Below are positions 11,957 through 24,098 of a stretch of DNA of 64,000 nt, piece after piece; position 1 is the stretch's first letter, and each line of letters opens with the position of its first letter. Below the pieces are notes generated by a model that did not search any database, was not told the DNA's origin, and saw nothing but the letters and a program-made list of their open reading frames with translations. The position numbers and the translations under genes were made by a program. The stretch is from the NCBI GenBank assembly GCA_905221605.1, contig CAJNDS010000569.1:592514-656513 (forward strand), given 5' to 3'. The stretch comes from Symbiodinium natans (lineage: Eukaryota > Sar > Dinophyceae > Suessiales > Symbiodiniaceae).

Positions 11957-12020
11957 CGAGTCCAAGCTTGTCGAGCGTACGCAATGCAGGAGGTGTCAGT
12001 TTAGTAATCTCTTCCACCAT
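11957..12020 (-). CDS. Exon 1 with start codon
   Basis: ATG at 12020 lies 53 nt behind the spliced-leader match in the context GGCCATGG. It reads MVEEITKLTPPALRTL followed by DKLGL, then a split glycine at donor GTGATG. Without splicing the frame ends after 25 codons at 11943. The start is chosen because it is the first ATG after the leader. Confidence 0.7.
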
Positions 12021-12073
12021 GGCCAAACAAACAAAGGTCTAGGATCGAAGCCTGAAGTCTCGAACCAAACGTC

Positions 12074-12089
12074 CTTGAGCCAAAATGGC
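12074..12089 (-). promoter_or_regulatory. Relict dinoflagellate spliced leader
   Basis: On minus the bases GCCATTTTGGCTCAAG equal the last 16 nt of the known 22-nt dinoflagellate spliced leader. A chance 16-mer match in 64 kb is very unlikely. Such genomic copies are known to mark genes that were reverse-transcribed from a trans-spliced mRNA; they usually lack the 5' bases, as here. Confidence 0.85.
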
Positions 12090-13289
12090 CAACCCTAAGC
12101 CTAAACCCTAAACCCAAACCCTGAACCCTAAACCCTGATCCCTGAACCCTCAACCCTGAATCCTCAACACTGAACCCCTGAACCCTAAACCCTTCTTCCC
12201 TTCTGCCCAAGTATCGGCCCAAGGAGTCGCGCAAGATGGCCGGGCGGCCGGGCAGACTTGTGGCCTGGAGGGCTTTGGAATTGACTTTCGAGACTTCAGA
12301 TTTTTGGGGCTTGAGGGGTTTTAGGAGTGAAGTTTGGAGAAGGGTTTTGGGGTTACAGACTTCGGGTTTGGTGCTTGAGGGGCTTTATCGACTTTGGTCG
12401 CTCACACTGGGGGGGCGAGCCGTCTCTAAGGTGACACAACCTCCAACCACTAGGTTCCTGAGCCACCAATCAGATACAGCCTAACCCCAACAGGGGCCTA
12501 TGACGCTAGCCCTAGGTCGTAGGTCGTACAGCATTGCCCCGCTTACCGGCCCCAGGCTCAGTACTCACTTACTTTCAGGCTTGAGCGGTGTTCCAGTTTC
12601 AGGAGCCGGGCCCAAAATTTCGACCTGTAGACGAAGAACAGCTGACTTGTCCAGTTTGCCAGGGGCGAGAACAGTTTTCTCCTTGCCGTGCTTTTTGGCG
12701 TCACGCTGAAGGTTGAGGGTTGAGGGTTTAGCTTATTACCCTTACTACCGTTCCTGTAGTCTTTTTACTACCGTTCCTGTAGCTTAACTTGGAGCACTTA
12801 TAACTTATAACCCATGTTGGGACACGAACAACTCTGCTGAGGCCATGGCTCCTTCCAGACATGCTGCCTTTTCCCTGGATGCGACCCTTTTGCGGTTTGG
12901 AGGGTTCAGGGCCCAAGAAGGGCCGATTTAGTCAGAATGGATATCTTGAAAAGTTCATTGTGTCCTAAACCCTAAACCCTAAACCCTAGAAATAGCATGC
13001 GTAATGAGTCAGGGCTCCGTTAGTCCAGAGGCTCATCCCTCACAACCCACCCCTTCGCCTCGAAGAAGCCGCTCTTTGCGTTGAACCTTGGCGTAACCCT
13101 AAACCCTAAACCCTAACCGCTAAAGGCTTGGGGGTCTCAAGATTTTTGGAGTTTTCAGGCTTCGGGCCGTTTTAGGGTCTAGGCTTTTGAGGGCTTGGGG
13201 TCTTGAGCCCCTCAACCCAACAGAAGCCCTAAACCCTGAATCCTTACTGAGACCGGGAAGCTGGAGTCGTCTGCGGATTGGGGTTTTAA

Positions 13290-13331
13290 GTTGGGATGTC
13301 CCCCCTTATACTAACAGTCCTAATAGGGACC
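13290..13331. mobile_element. Family A element, left half only
   Basis: TTGGGATGTCCCCCCTTATA, then ACTAACAGTCC, is present and the right arm is absent. Confidence 0.75.
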
Positions 13332-13589
13332 GCCCGCTTAGCCGAGCTGTACGTCCACATTGCAGGGATTCGGCTTGATTCCGGAGGTGGAAGGGTTTAG
13401 GGTTTAGGGTTTGTAGGGCCTATTCTAGGGCGTGAGGTAAGTGACAGGTCCCTGGACATTTCAGGACCGAACGGTTTGTGTACAACTCCTTGTGATTTCC
13501 TTGCGTTCTTGCCCTCGACAGGGACTCGTAATTCACATTTGTTGCTGTTGGAGCTTCACGTGGCACTTGGTGAGGTCATGGGGTCAAGC

Positions 13590-13699
13590 TTGGGATGTTG
13601 CCCCGTATACTAACAGTCCTTATAGGGATTACAGTACCCCCTTTCATAATCCCTATTCCCCTACTATGGACTCTGAGTATAAAGGGGAAACATCCCGAG
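13590..13699. mobile_element. Family A element with perfect 8-bp duplication
   Basis: A 110-bp copy with both arms. GGTCAAGC lies directly outside each end. The centre holds ATTACAGTACCCCC and ATAATCCCTATT. Confidence 0.9.
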
Positions 13700-13889
13700 G
13701 TCAAGCGCATGACTGAAATCCCCTCTGAACATCACACACCCAAACTTGTCACCGATTCTGCTCCGTATTTCAACTACTGCTTGAAGGCATTCTGTTAAAG
13801 GGGGGGGGACTCCCTTGAGTGCCTAATCACCGTCCCCTCCTCGTAGCCTAAGCCAACCCTGAACCCCCACCCCCCCCCAATGAAAAGAC

Positions 13890-13988
13890 TGGCCTAAACC
13901 GTAACCTAAACCCTAAACCCTAAACCCTCAACCCTAAACCCTAAACCCTAAACCCTAAACCCTAAACCCTAAACCCTAAACCCTAAAC
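13890..13988. repeat. CCCTAAA array abutting an exon
   Basis: About 12 units end directly at the exon-like block 13989-14075. On minus the first intron bases are therefore GTTTAGGG. Confidence 0.9.
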
Positions 13989-14075
13989 CCCGGCGTACTG
14001 CAAGCCGTGAGGCTCAAAGACCCCGGGCCCCTCCTGCTGCAGAAGCTCCGTGAGCTCGAGCCTCTTCAGCCGGAG
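13989..14075 (-). CDS. Exon-like block LRLKRLELTELLQQ
   Basis: 29 codons between CACGGACAG and GTTTAGGG. It is paired with 42404-42481, which reads LRLQRHSPELSAMLL; both share LRL-x-R and a later LL-x4-PG, and the nucleotide start CTCCGGCT. The plus strand is also open, but the paralogy supports minus. Function not recognised. Confidence 0.5.
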
Positions 14076-14103
14076 CTGTCCGTGGATCACTTAAGCCCGG
14101 CCT

Positions 14104-14216
14104 AACCCTAAACCCTAAACCCTAAACCCCAAACCCTAAACCCTGAACCCTAAACCCTAGACCCTAAACCCTAAACCCTAAACCCTAACCCTACACACTA
14201 AACCCGGAACCCGGAA
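14104..14216. repeat. Telomere-like CCCTAAA array with CCCGGAA variants
   Basis: Canonical units with occasional CCCTGAA and CCCTAGA, ending in a short AACCCGG run. Confidence 0.9.
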
Positions 14217-14909
14217 CCCGGAACCTTACACCTTGTTTCGGGCAAGATTTGGGATTGTTCATGGTCCGGGGCTTTAAGGGGATTTAAGTTAGGGCTCGAG
14301 GGTTTGGGGGAGAGGGGGGGGGGGGGTTGGCTTAGAGTTTCAAAGATGAAGGTTTCGGGGTTGTAAAGGTTTGGGCCTTTTGGGTTGCCGAGGTTTGACC
14401 CCGGGGCCCGGGGGGTTTAAGGCTTCAGTATGATTTTTTCTGCCACTTGCGCAGGGCAACGCCAGGGTTTAGGGTTTTAGGGTATGAAGGGTAGCGCCGA
14501 AGCCTATGTCCTGCATTCCTGGCACCCCTAAACCCCAAACCCCAAACCCAAAACCCTTAAACCCTAAACCCGAAACCCTAACCCCCAAACCCTACATAAG
14601 TCTACGAATTTGCCACAGCAACCTGTTGCTTTGGGCATGCTGCGTCCTTCGTTTAAGCCCGTGAAGCTGTCGGCTGTAGGTGAAGGGATCCCAGGCAGGC
14701 CCTACCCACATCCTTGGGGCGCAGAACGCATGCTAAATCCTACACAACCACGAGGGCACCTGTAGGCCTCCCTTCAACCCCTCCCTCTTGCATCAGGCGA
14801 AACCCCTCTTGAGACAAGCATGGACTTGGGGTGGCGCCCATGTCCTAGAACTTGCTGCCCGGAAACCGGTTTAAAAACCCTAAACCCGAAACCCTAAGCC
14901 CTTAAAACC

Positions 14910-15014
14910 CTAGGGTGCTTGGGGCTCATCCCCGAGCCTCTTGACCAGACCCGCTCGGATGAACTTCTTGGTGGCTGTGGTGGGCAGCATCTTGCGGGGA
15001 AGGTACACAAAGAC
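14910..15014 (-). CDS. Terminal exon-like block VFVYLPRKMLPTTATKK
   Basis: It follows CTCGCAG|G and is open for 34 codons to a TAG. The run LPRKMLPTTATKKFIRAGLV resembles the C-terminal lysine loop of AMP-forming acyl-CoA synthetases (P-x-TATGK-x-x-R), but the usual glycine is lysine here, so the link is only suggestive. No neighbouring exon could be joined to it. Confidence 0.5.
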   Translation of the reverse strand, partial: VFVYLPRKMLPTTATKKFIRAGLVKRLGDEPQAP

Positions 15015-15088
15015 CTGCGAGGGTCAACCCTAAACCCTAAGCCCCAAACCCCAAACCCCTAAACCCCTAAATCTGAACCCCTAAACCC

Positions 15089-15176
15089 TACCTGGGACTC
15101 TATTCACCTGTGAAGTAGGAACTACCCCATAGAAAGCATAACCCATAAAGCTGTAGGGAAAAAGGGTCCCAGGCAA
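15089..15176. mobile_element. Family H inverted-repeat element
   Basis: Begins CCTGGGACTCTATTCACCTG and ends CTGTAGGGAAAAAGGGTCCC, arms in inverted orientation. Relatives at 17443-17520 and, diverged, 6560-6655; a left end is seen at 28196. Confidence 0.7.
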
Positions 15177-17324
15177 ACTCTATAAGCCCACAGGGTTGGG
15201 ATGGAGGTTTGGGATGTGGGGTTCAGGGCGAGCGAGGGAGTACGTGGTTCAAGAGACCACCCCACTAGTCTCAACTGTCTCTCTTACGCCTAAACTCTGA
15301 CACCCTAGAACCCTGCAAGCCCTAAACCCTGAACTGTCTTTTTCAACCCTAAACCCTAAACCCTGCTAAACCCTAAACCCTAAACCCCAAACCAGCCCAA
15401 ACCCTAAACCCCAAACCCTAAACTCCAAACCCTAAACCCTAAACCCCAAAGCCTATGAGGACATCTCGACCCCTCGGTCCTCGGGGCGCATCACTTCGGA
15501 CAGGTGCTTCGCAGAGTGGTCGAGGATGGCCTGCAGCCCCCTAAGTTAGGGTCTAGGGTCTAGGGTTTAGGGTTTAGGGTTTAGGGATAGGGTTCTTAAG
15601 GGAGGGGGTCCAAGGGGGGCATGTAACCCAAGGGTCCCGAATACTCCCAACTACTCCCTAAGGCGCCCTATGCTTCCCTAAGGTTCCCTAGGTACCTCCC
15701 CCCCACGAACCCTCCTCCCTTAAGAACCCTATAACCCAAGCCCGAAGCCCTAAACCCTGAAGCCCGAAACCTACTGGGAACTTCTGTACCATACATGCCA
15801 CCCCCCCCAAGCTTAAACCCGTCCTTGAAACCTTATCTGGGATCCTCACCCGAATTTCGAATTATATACCTGGGTGTAGGGACCCGAGAATGACTTGAAC
15901 ACCTGCTTTCTGGTGGGGACATGCGCGGGTCTAATGCTAACAAATGACCGTGCATTTCAGAAAGCTTTCAGAAGCCCTTTTCTGTTTTGTCTTAACCCCT
16001 GGTTTTCTCTCCGTTCGAGCGATTAACTAGGGATCGAATTTCCGAATTCCCTACTACCTACTTTCTCCATGCCCACCCCCTTCCCCACTCCCCCCCCCCC
16101 CCCCCCCCCACCTTCGGCGGAACATCTTCCGAGCTGACGCCCTCCTTGAAGGGAAGATGCATTGATGGCATAAGGCTCGAGAGCGGGGTATAAAACTCGG
16201 GTTTCATCGCACACGCTCGGACAAACACTCGGTTTTGGGTGTAGGTAAGCCAGGAAATAGGGACTGTAGGGGCTTCACAAGTATACCAGGGACATCCCCG
16301 CTTGGACTGAGCAGTTCTGAACGGCAAGATTGTATTGTGCTACCTCTTCCCACAAGATGCCAACGTCGTAAGTGGTCCTCCCTCCCTGCCAGAAGCCCAA
16401 ACCCCGCAGCCCCCTGGCAGCATCAGCAACGAGCACGACCGGTTTAGGGTTTAGGGTTTATAGGGGGGGTTTAGGGCTGAGGGTTCGCTATGCAGGGAGG
16501 GTTCGGCGAACAGTCCTCCAGGGCCAAGGCGACGGCAATGCACTCGCCCAGCGCCTTTCTAGGCGACGTTGTTAAACCCTAAACATTAAACCAAAACCCC
16601 ATAGCCGCCCATAGCCCTAAACCCTAAACCCTAGACTTCTCTAATGGGTCCCGTAGTAGGGGCCCTTAAATGGGGACCCCCTTGTACACCCCATATATAC
16701 CCTATGAACCCAAAAGCCCATACTTCAGAACTCTTTAAAGAAGGCAGTGGACCATATTGAGGGACCATGCAACCTCCCCTAGAACTGTGCGTCCCAAACA
16801 ACCCAAGCCCCAAGCCTAAGCCCTTAGGGTTTAGGGTTTACAGTAGGGTTTCGGGTTTAGGGTTCAGGGTTTAGGGTTCACCTGGAGGCCCGAATTGTAA
16901 CGGGCTACATACACTCATCAGGCGGGGAACAATAAGATTGTCAGCGAAACAAAAAGCTAGGGTCCTTGGAACAGGAGTGAAACCTAAACCCGCAGTGGTT
17001 TTGGGCACCAAACAACCCTAAAAATGGGGTCATACACCCTAGGCAAGGGAACCCTAAGCCCTGCACCCTAAAACCCGAAAACCCTAAAGCCCCTAAAGCC
17101 CCCCCCAAAAAAACACCCAAAACACCGAAAAAACCAACAAAACCCCGAAAAAACCCTCAAAACCCCGAAAAAAACCATAAAACACAAAAAAAAACCTAAA
17201 CCTAAAGGGGTTTCATTTGGTCTGGAAGGTGGTGGAAGCCCGAGATTGCCTGGTGAGGAGCTGCGAAGCAGACCGCGACGTCGACTCCAGGCACAGACGT
17301 CTGCCCGGCGCCAAGACATGTTTG

Positions 17325-17412
17325 TAGGGTTTAGGGTTTAGGGTTTAGGGTTTAGGGTTTAGGGTTTAGGGTTTAGGGTTTAGGATTTAGGGTTTAGGGT
17401 TTAGGGTTTAGG
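17325..17412. repeat. Telomere-like TTTAGGG array
   Basis: About 12 nearly perfect units with one TTTAGGA variant. Confidence 0.95.
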
Positions 17413-17442
17413 GCCATAAAGCAAGTTTGTAACCAGTTAGTA

Positions 17443-17520
17443 CTACCCGGGACTCTACTTACCTACAGTAATTCGTAGGTAGAACCCATAAAAGTGTAGG
17501 TAAAAAGGGTCCCAGGCAAG
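17443..17520. mobile_element. Family H inverted-repeat element
   Basis: CTACCCGGGACTCTACTTAC on the left and GTAGGTAAAAAGGGTCCCAG on the right. It is the cleanest copy of the family. Confidence 0.75.
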
Positions 17521-19188
17521 GTTTAGGTGCAGGGCAACCCTTAATAGGGATCATATAGCAGCCCCCCATGATCATCCCTATTCAGGACTTTTAAGGACCA
17601 TTAGAAAAAGAGGGAACATCCTAAACCCTAAACCCTGAGCCCTAAACCCCAAACCCCAAACCCCAAACCCCAAACCCCAAACCCTAAACCCAGAGGTATG
17701 GGTCGCGGTAGCCTCTGTTGGACGGCAAGTTTTCTTGCTGGCTCGAGCTCGCAAGAGTTTGTGCCGTTTCGAGGGCTAAGAGTTCCACCAAGCCAGGCTC
17801 CTAGGGTTGAGGGTTTAGGGTTTAGGGTTTAGGGTTTAGGGTTAGGGGTTGAGGGTTGAGGGTTGAGGTTTTAAGGGTTTGGGGTTTGGGGTTTGGGGTT
17901 TAGGGTTTAGGGTTTAGGAGTAGCCGCAGCTTCGACAGACGCCCAGCTTGTCCCTGATTGAGTTGTGTCAGGGCTTAGAGCTCACACATTCAGGGGCTCT
18001 GGGTTACGGTTGCGGTGTTGAGCTGAAGTTGCTGGTACTCCCTTTTTGGCTAAGGATTTTGGGGGTTCAAGGTTGCCTTTGGGATGATATGGGGCTTTAG
18101 AGCTTAGGGTTTGTGAGCCATTTTTCCTAAAACCCTGAACCTTGACCCCAAATTTGGAGTGGACCCTGGAAAAAAAAGTATATACTTTTTCGGTATAAGT
18201 ACCTAGAACAGAAAACCACTCCAAAACCCAGTAACAGGCCCTACGAGCTTGTCGTTGCTGCCCGGCTGCAAGAGCAGGCTCCACCTCGTGCGGATTGATG
18301 GTCTCGCCACCACCTTCCAGAGTGGGGAGCAGATTTTCAACGAGGGCGCATTTCTATAGGCTTTGAGGGCGTACAAGAGCCCTTCTTACAGGCTTTTTGA
18401 GGGCTTGAAAGAGCCACTTCATCGGCATTTCGGGGCGTCAAAGGATTAGAGGGGCGTTTGGCAATCTACTCCCAACCTTTTTAGGGCCTGCGTAGCCCAG
18501 CGACATTCACAAGAGTTTACCGCGCAACCTCGGCCAAAAAACATGCTCACCCCCGCAGTCCTAAAACCCTAAACCCTAAACCCTAAACCCTAAACCCTAA
18601 ACTCCAAACACTAAACCCTAAGCTCTAAACCCTAAACCCTAAACCTTCCTTCAGCATCATGCCTGGCGCCCCTCGAGCCGCAAGCTCTGTGAAGCCCAGG
18701 GGCGGTTGATCATCTCCTTGCACCGGCCGGTGAGGTAGAGCCACCCATCTTGATCCTTGAGCTTAGGCTGCTTGAGATTCCCAACTTTAGGGTTTAGGGC
18801 TTACGGTTTAGGAAACCCTAAGCCCTTAAGAGCTTAAGGGTTTGGGCAACCGAGGTGATTAGGCAAAGAAGGGATCGAAGGTCCGATCGCATCTGTGTCG
18901 CCAAGGCTCCCCCCCTTAAGCAAGGCTCGTCATTCAGCTAACTGCAGTTTTCAAGGGGTTTAGGGTTTAGGGGGAGGAACCACGGACGAGAAGTGCGGGG
19001 GGAGGGAAGGGATAGTGTTTATGGAGGGTGATGCTTCCGCTTGATCCCTTGCCGTCTACCCTCGCAGTGTCTTTGTCCCAAAACTTCCTGAGGACCCTAA
19101 ACCTAGGATTTGAAACGGTGCTTAAAGGGATTCAGAAGGGAACCTACAGCCCCCAAAAAGGGAATAAGGGCACTACCACTACATCCTA

Positions 19189-19297
19189 GTCTACGATGGC
19201 CCTTGAAACCCCCCTGAAAAAATATTCCTGAATATAATCACCTCTTAAACCCAATAAGGGGAAATATCAAAATGTCCCAAGGGCCTACATAGTAGTC
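19189..19297. mobile_element. Family J element
   Basis: Shares GATGGCCCTT, ATTCCTGAA and AATAAGGGGAAAT, in the same order, with 56352-56450, and partly with 44514-44590. Ends CTAG-like; no clear target duplication. Confidence 0.65.
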
Positions 19298-19431
19298 ATG
19301 CAAGCACAGCAGGTGCAAAAAGAAACGCAGAGGAACCGTGCGCAGCGCTGTGCACCTCGAAATCCATGCCCTCTCTCCCACGGAGTTTAAGAATCTCCCT
19401 CAACCCTTTCGAACCCCGAACTCCCCAAACC

Positions 19432-19730
19432 CTAAACCCTACAGTAAACTCTAAACCCTAAAACCTAAAACCTAAAGCCTAAACCCTAAACCCTGAACCC
19501 TCACCCCTAAACCCTAACCCTAAAACCTAAACCCTAAAACCTAAACCCTCACGCCTAAACCCTAACCCTAAACCCTAAACCCTAAACCCTAAACCCTGAA
19601 CCCTGAACCCTAAACCCTAAATCCTCACGCCTAAACCCTCAACCCTAAAGCTACCCTAAACCCTAAACTCTAAACCCTCACGCCTAAACCCTAACCCTAA
19701 AACCTAAAACCTAAACCCCTAAACCCTAGA
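19432..19730. repeat. Mosaic of CCCTAAA variants
   Basis: About 300 nt mixing CCCTAAA with CCTAAAA, CCTCACG and CCCTGAA units. TCACGCCTAAACCCTAACCC recurs three times as a higher-order unit. Confidence 0.85.
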
Positions 19731-20097
19731 CATCCTTGGCCTGGAGATGACCCGCTGCATCCCTCTGTGCAACAATTGCTGCCCGGAGGCCATGTGGCCC
19801 AAGTCACCTTAGTGTCTCGCATGGCATAGAATTTAGGGTGCCCCTTTTGGGCTTAGGCTGCCGGGTCTAGACCCATGAGTGACCCAGGAATAACAAGAGT
19901 GCCTTTTTGGGTTTGAAGGGACGTATAAGCGACCTAAACCCCTAAAAAAGAGAGAGATTCTTCTCTGGGTCCTAGGTATTGTTCATACCACTTGCAAAGA
20001 GATGCGCAATGCCCTGTTCGCCAAGGGCTGCAGGCTCGAGGTCTATACGAGTTTTGGCTAAGTTTGATGCAGCCGGAGCACAGCGTTCTCAGGCACA

Positions 20098-20132
20098 GGG
20101 GGGGGGGGGGGGGGGGGGGGGGGTGGGGGGGG
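20098..20132. repeat. G26 homopolymer plus G8
   Basis: Two pure guanine runs separated by a single T. Confidence 0.95.
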
Positions 20133-21491
20133 CAGGCGCCCCGATACGTTGCGTGGCTCTAGTGGAGAGACTGGCAATAAGTGCTAACATCGTGGGCTAA
20201 GAACACAGGGCCAGAGCCATGGCACTCGAGCATCTCGCTCCCTAAGTCCTCAGCCCTTAAAAGCCCCAAGCTACGATGATCCCTTAGTCATACAGTTGCC
20301 AGAAAAAGTGAGTGTATAGTTCATGCACAGGGACTCAGGTGTAGTGGTTGACTCAAGCAATCCGTGTATCACCCAAATAATGACACAAGACCACTAGCCG
20401 AGCACATTTGCATGCAGACCAGCATCAAGCAACAGGCATCGGACCCCCCCCCCCCTGCCAAAGCACTCCACAAAGCCCTAAACCCTTAGGATTCCCTTTT
20501 GAGTGCTTTCTGGCTTAGTGGACAAGGCTATACGGAAAGCAAGACCACGCGTAGCGTCTTGACCCAACCCGCAAACCCTGAACCCCAACCCCCCAAATAA
20601 CCCCTAACCCCCAACTACAACCTGAACCCTAAACCCTAGACCTGCTTCCTTGTTGGGGTCATACGAAAAATTATCATGTTCATTCCTTATTGGGAATTTA
20701 ATAGGACAAAAATGTAAAATTTATAACCAACCATGGACCCAGAAACCCCAACCAAGCCCTGTTTTGAAGGTGGGGGGCCGGTGCGGAGGAAGCCAGTTCC
20801 TTTCGAGCATCCCGTCCACGCCTCCATCGGGAATTTTGGCTTTTGAGAGGTCAAACTCAAAGTGAGGCAGAAAGATAGTTCCGTACTATAGGGGTCTTAG
20901 TGATTCGAAAAGGGCGGGTTGTGGACAAGTATACTGAGGGACGATCAAGGAATACAATTTTTCTAATTACTCCGACTCCTATATTACCTGTTTGTGGTCC
21001 CTTGTGCAGCTTCGCATAGGCTGAGGGGAACTAAAGGTTCTAACTTGTTGTAGTTAGGCAAAGGCAGAGGTTCCAATCCCCCAAGGGGGTTCATTCAAGG
21101 CTTCTAGGCGTTTCGAGTCTCAAGCTCGCACAAGTTAAGCGATACTTTGGGCATTTCATGGTAGTCCCTACATTAGGCTTTCCGCCTGGCGCGCGTGATT
21201 GCCCTAAACCCGACTTGGCCCCAGTTGTGGACCCAAACCCTTCTTTCAAGACCCTAAGCCCTAACCCCTAAGCCCTAAACCCCAAACTAAACCCTAGACC
21301 CTAAGCCACGGCGGAAGGGGGGGGGGGGAACTAGTGCCCTCGCCTCGCTATTCGGATCCTCGTCTTGCGGCCCGTGATGCTCGTAGCCTCCGGCCAGCGA
21401 GTGAATTCGGGTTGTTAGAATAACAAGTTTAGGGGTTTGTGGGGTTTAGGGTTTAGGGGTTTAGGGTTTTAGGGGTTTAGGGTTTACCATG

Positions 21492-21591
21492 CCTAGTTGT
21501 CCAGTACCCTTGGGCAACTGAAGGTTAACCTTTGGGATTTTGAAGGGGTGATAGTACCAAAAAAAGGCTAAAGGTTGCCTACTCCACTACA
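21492..21591. mobile_element. Family B element, diverged
   Basis: CCTAGTTGTCCAGTACCC to CTACTCCACTACATAG. Flanks CATG and CATT are a 3/4 duplication. Confidence 0.75.
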
Positions 21592-21689
21592 TAGCATTGT
21601 CTCTTACTACTTTACTAACGTGCCCCTGCACCCAAAACCCTAAATCCTCCTCAGCTAATGATGCGAATAGGAGCCCATAATAAAAAGGG

Positions 21690-21750
21690 ATTCTAATAGG
21701 GGGGGGGGGGGGGTAGTAGAATCCCTACTAAGGGCTGTTAGTATAAGAGG
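21690..21750. mobile_element. Family A element, right part
   Basis: GGGATTCTAATAGG, a G16 run, then GAATCCCTACTAAGGGCTG and TTAGTATAAGAGGG. The left end is missing. Confidence 0.65.
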
Positions 21751-22075
21751 GCCTGAACCCTAAACCCAAAACCCTAGATCCCAAACCATGGCTCTTAACA
21801 GGGAGTGTGCTCAGTGCAAGGTCGGCGAACTCTACAAACCGCAAACGTACACAGCGTTCTGTAATTATTTCGTGGACTAGAGGTTTAGGGTTTAGGGTTT
21901 AGGGCTTAGGGTTCAGGGTTTAGGGTCTAGGGTTAGGGTAGAGTGGAAGACTAGAGTGGACACCTCGATCCCGAACTCCGTACGATAGACAGCGGAGGCC
22001 TTCCATGACTAACGCGCCACGAATGCACACCTCGCCCGAGATGATCTGGATCTCAGCACCTCTGAACATCGGATT

Positions 22076-22162
22076 TTGGGGATGTTCCCCCTTATAAGGG
22101 ATGATAATAGGGGTTACGATAATTCCTACTAAGGACTGTTAGTAGAAGGGGGAACATCCCAA
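22076..22162. mobile_element. Family A element
   Basis: Both arms are present with a short deletion in the left arm (CCCCCTTATAAGGGATG). Ends TTGGGGATG/CATCCCAA. Confidence 0.85.
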
Positions 22163-24098
22163 ATCTAAACCATAGACTGCCCCAAAAATCCCAAGCCAAA
22201 AGCCACTAGGGTGTGGGGTTTCAGGGCTAAGTTTTGAGTACTTGCCGAACCCTAAACCCTAAACCCTAAATCCTAAACCATCGGCCGATGCCCCTCGATG
22301 GACATTCATCCTTTTTTCCCCCTACACAGCCAGCCCGCACCCTTCATTTCCCACTAGACCCCTGACAAGGTGTGGGGTTTAGGTCTCTTCTAGAAATCTT
22401 TGGTGTCAGACTATGGTGCTCGTCGAGTACCTTTGTCTGGTACAAGGTGGCCTTGGGCAACCTGGTTTCTTGCCGCCTTGGGCAACCTGGTTTCTTGCCC
22501 AGCTTTCCTATAGCGGAACTCATTCAAGAAGAACTCGCCTTGTAAATAGGTCCCTCCCCCCCCCCCAAAAAAAAACAAAAAAAAAACGCTACATACTACC
22601 CTCAACCCTAAACCCTACGCCTGAAACCCCCTAAAGCCTACAAACCCTCTACTTAAGCAGCCTATCAGAGGGCTACAAGTACAGTTAAAATTGGGTAGTA
22701 AGTACCATGAACCTCCAAGTAAGCCTGCAAACCCTATGAAAACCCATAGAAACCAGCGGCCTTGGACCAGCGAGGCTTAAACCAGGGTTTGGGGGTTTAG
22801 GGGGTTTCGGTTTTGGGTGAAAGTTTCAATCCAAAGCCCTATGCATCCTCCTAAGCCCGGAAGACAAGCCCCTTAGAGGCAGAAGAACAATGTATGTCTT
22901 GTAGCTTGCTAAAAACAACAGGTCACCTTCCAAACACCTTAAACCTCAGTAGGAATTCCTTGGGCGCGTTGATCAGCGTGGCATATTCTCTGGATCGCGA
23001 TCGCTCTCCGAATCCGTTTCGGGTTCAGGGTGGCGCTTCTTTTTGCTCATTTGCGGCATTTGAGCTCCCTCTTCTCGAACCGATTTTTGGAACGGTTAAG
23101 GGTTTTGGGTGCACAATCGCCGAGGGCAGCGTTTTCCCGAACCCAAGTCGACCCCAGTTACACCAACCATCACATGAATAATAGGATCCTCAAGGCGGGG
23201 GGGTACATTGGGGGGTAGGTACCTACCGAACCTCTAGGGAAGCTTAGGAAGCTTAGGGAGTAGTTGGGGAGTCTTTTGCTACGGAAACCTTGGGTTGCAC
23301 GAAGCCCCCCCCCCCCGCCCACCCAAGGACTCTCTTCAAGGGGTTAAGACTACCCCCTAAGGTTGTACCCCAAAGGTTTCCGTTAATGTAATCCGAATAG
23401 GGCCCCTATATTACCTTGGGACTCTTAATGAAGGGTCTCCAAACCCATACCACCTAAAAGGTCGAAGGTAGATCTATAAATGACGGCCCTAAACCCTAAA
23501 CCCTAAACCCTAAACCCTGAACCCTGAACCCTAAACCCTAAACCCTAAACCCTAAACCCTAAACTCCACTGTGCTGCAACTCGGCGCTTCGCCTCTGCTG
23601 AAGATGGGCTTCAGGAAGAATCGGGCCCCGACCCCTACCTGGGCCCCTTAATCGTCTTCCTTCTTTTGGGTACCTATGCTTTTCTCGTGCTGTAGCATAG
23701 CAGTAGCTAAAGAACCAAGTACCCCAAAAAAGGAACTACAGTTATAAGTCCAGGTAGAAAGCTCAACCAACCAACTCTGCAGGCTTCAACGAAACGACGC
23801 TCCCACTAGCCACTGGCAATTCAGTCTACAAAGCTGAGCAACCCAAAACAAGACCCTAAACCCTAAACCCTAAACCCAAAACCCTACACCGACTCTACCT
23901 GCAAATGAGTGTACAAGCTACGCAACGCTAAACCCTCATGAAACACGCACCAGTGGTCCACAAGTCCAGGGTTCCGGAAGCTACGGACGGTTAAGGACAC
24001 CCCCCGCCCCCCCCCCCCCGCCCCTCGTCAAAAGTAGTGTCAGATTGGGGTTTCCGAAAATCGGGGTTTAGGGCTTTAAGTTTCGGGTTCAGGGTGAT

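Larger units (their letters stand above)
8542..12089 (-). other. Spliced-leader-tagged gene, 5' part
   Basis: This minus-strand gene is reconstructed from a spliced-leader relict, an ATG exon and four downstream blocks. Each has an AG acceptor and a GT donor. Phases match across the first three junctions (1, 1, 0); the link from 8965 to the microexon at 8565 is unresolved, because an extra exon is needed there. The known protein is about 100 residues of an N-terminus and is not recognised. Intron 1 (1807 nt) carries a family B element and a 1.2-kb fold-back element. The gene probably continues below 8.5 kb. Confidence 0.65.
15177..21480. other. Long repeat-dominated stretch
   Basis: Telomere-like arrays lie at 15338-15450, 17325-17412, 17634-17692, 17808-17918, 18560-18650 and 19432-19730. 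Small elements are family K (15600-15726), I (16660-16805), H (17443-17520), A fragment (17530-17622), J (19189-19297), L (20676-20757) and D (20883-20998). G- or C-runs are at 16090-16109 and 20098-20123. I found no exon I can support; ORFs such as 16058-16327 and 17982-18284 lack splice logic or paralogues. Confidence 0.5.
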
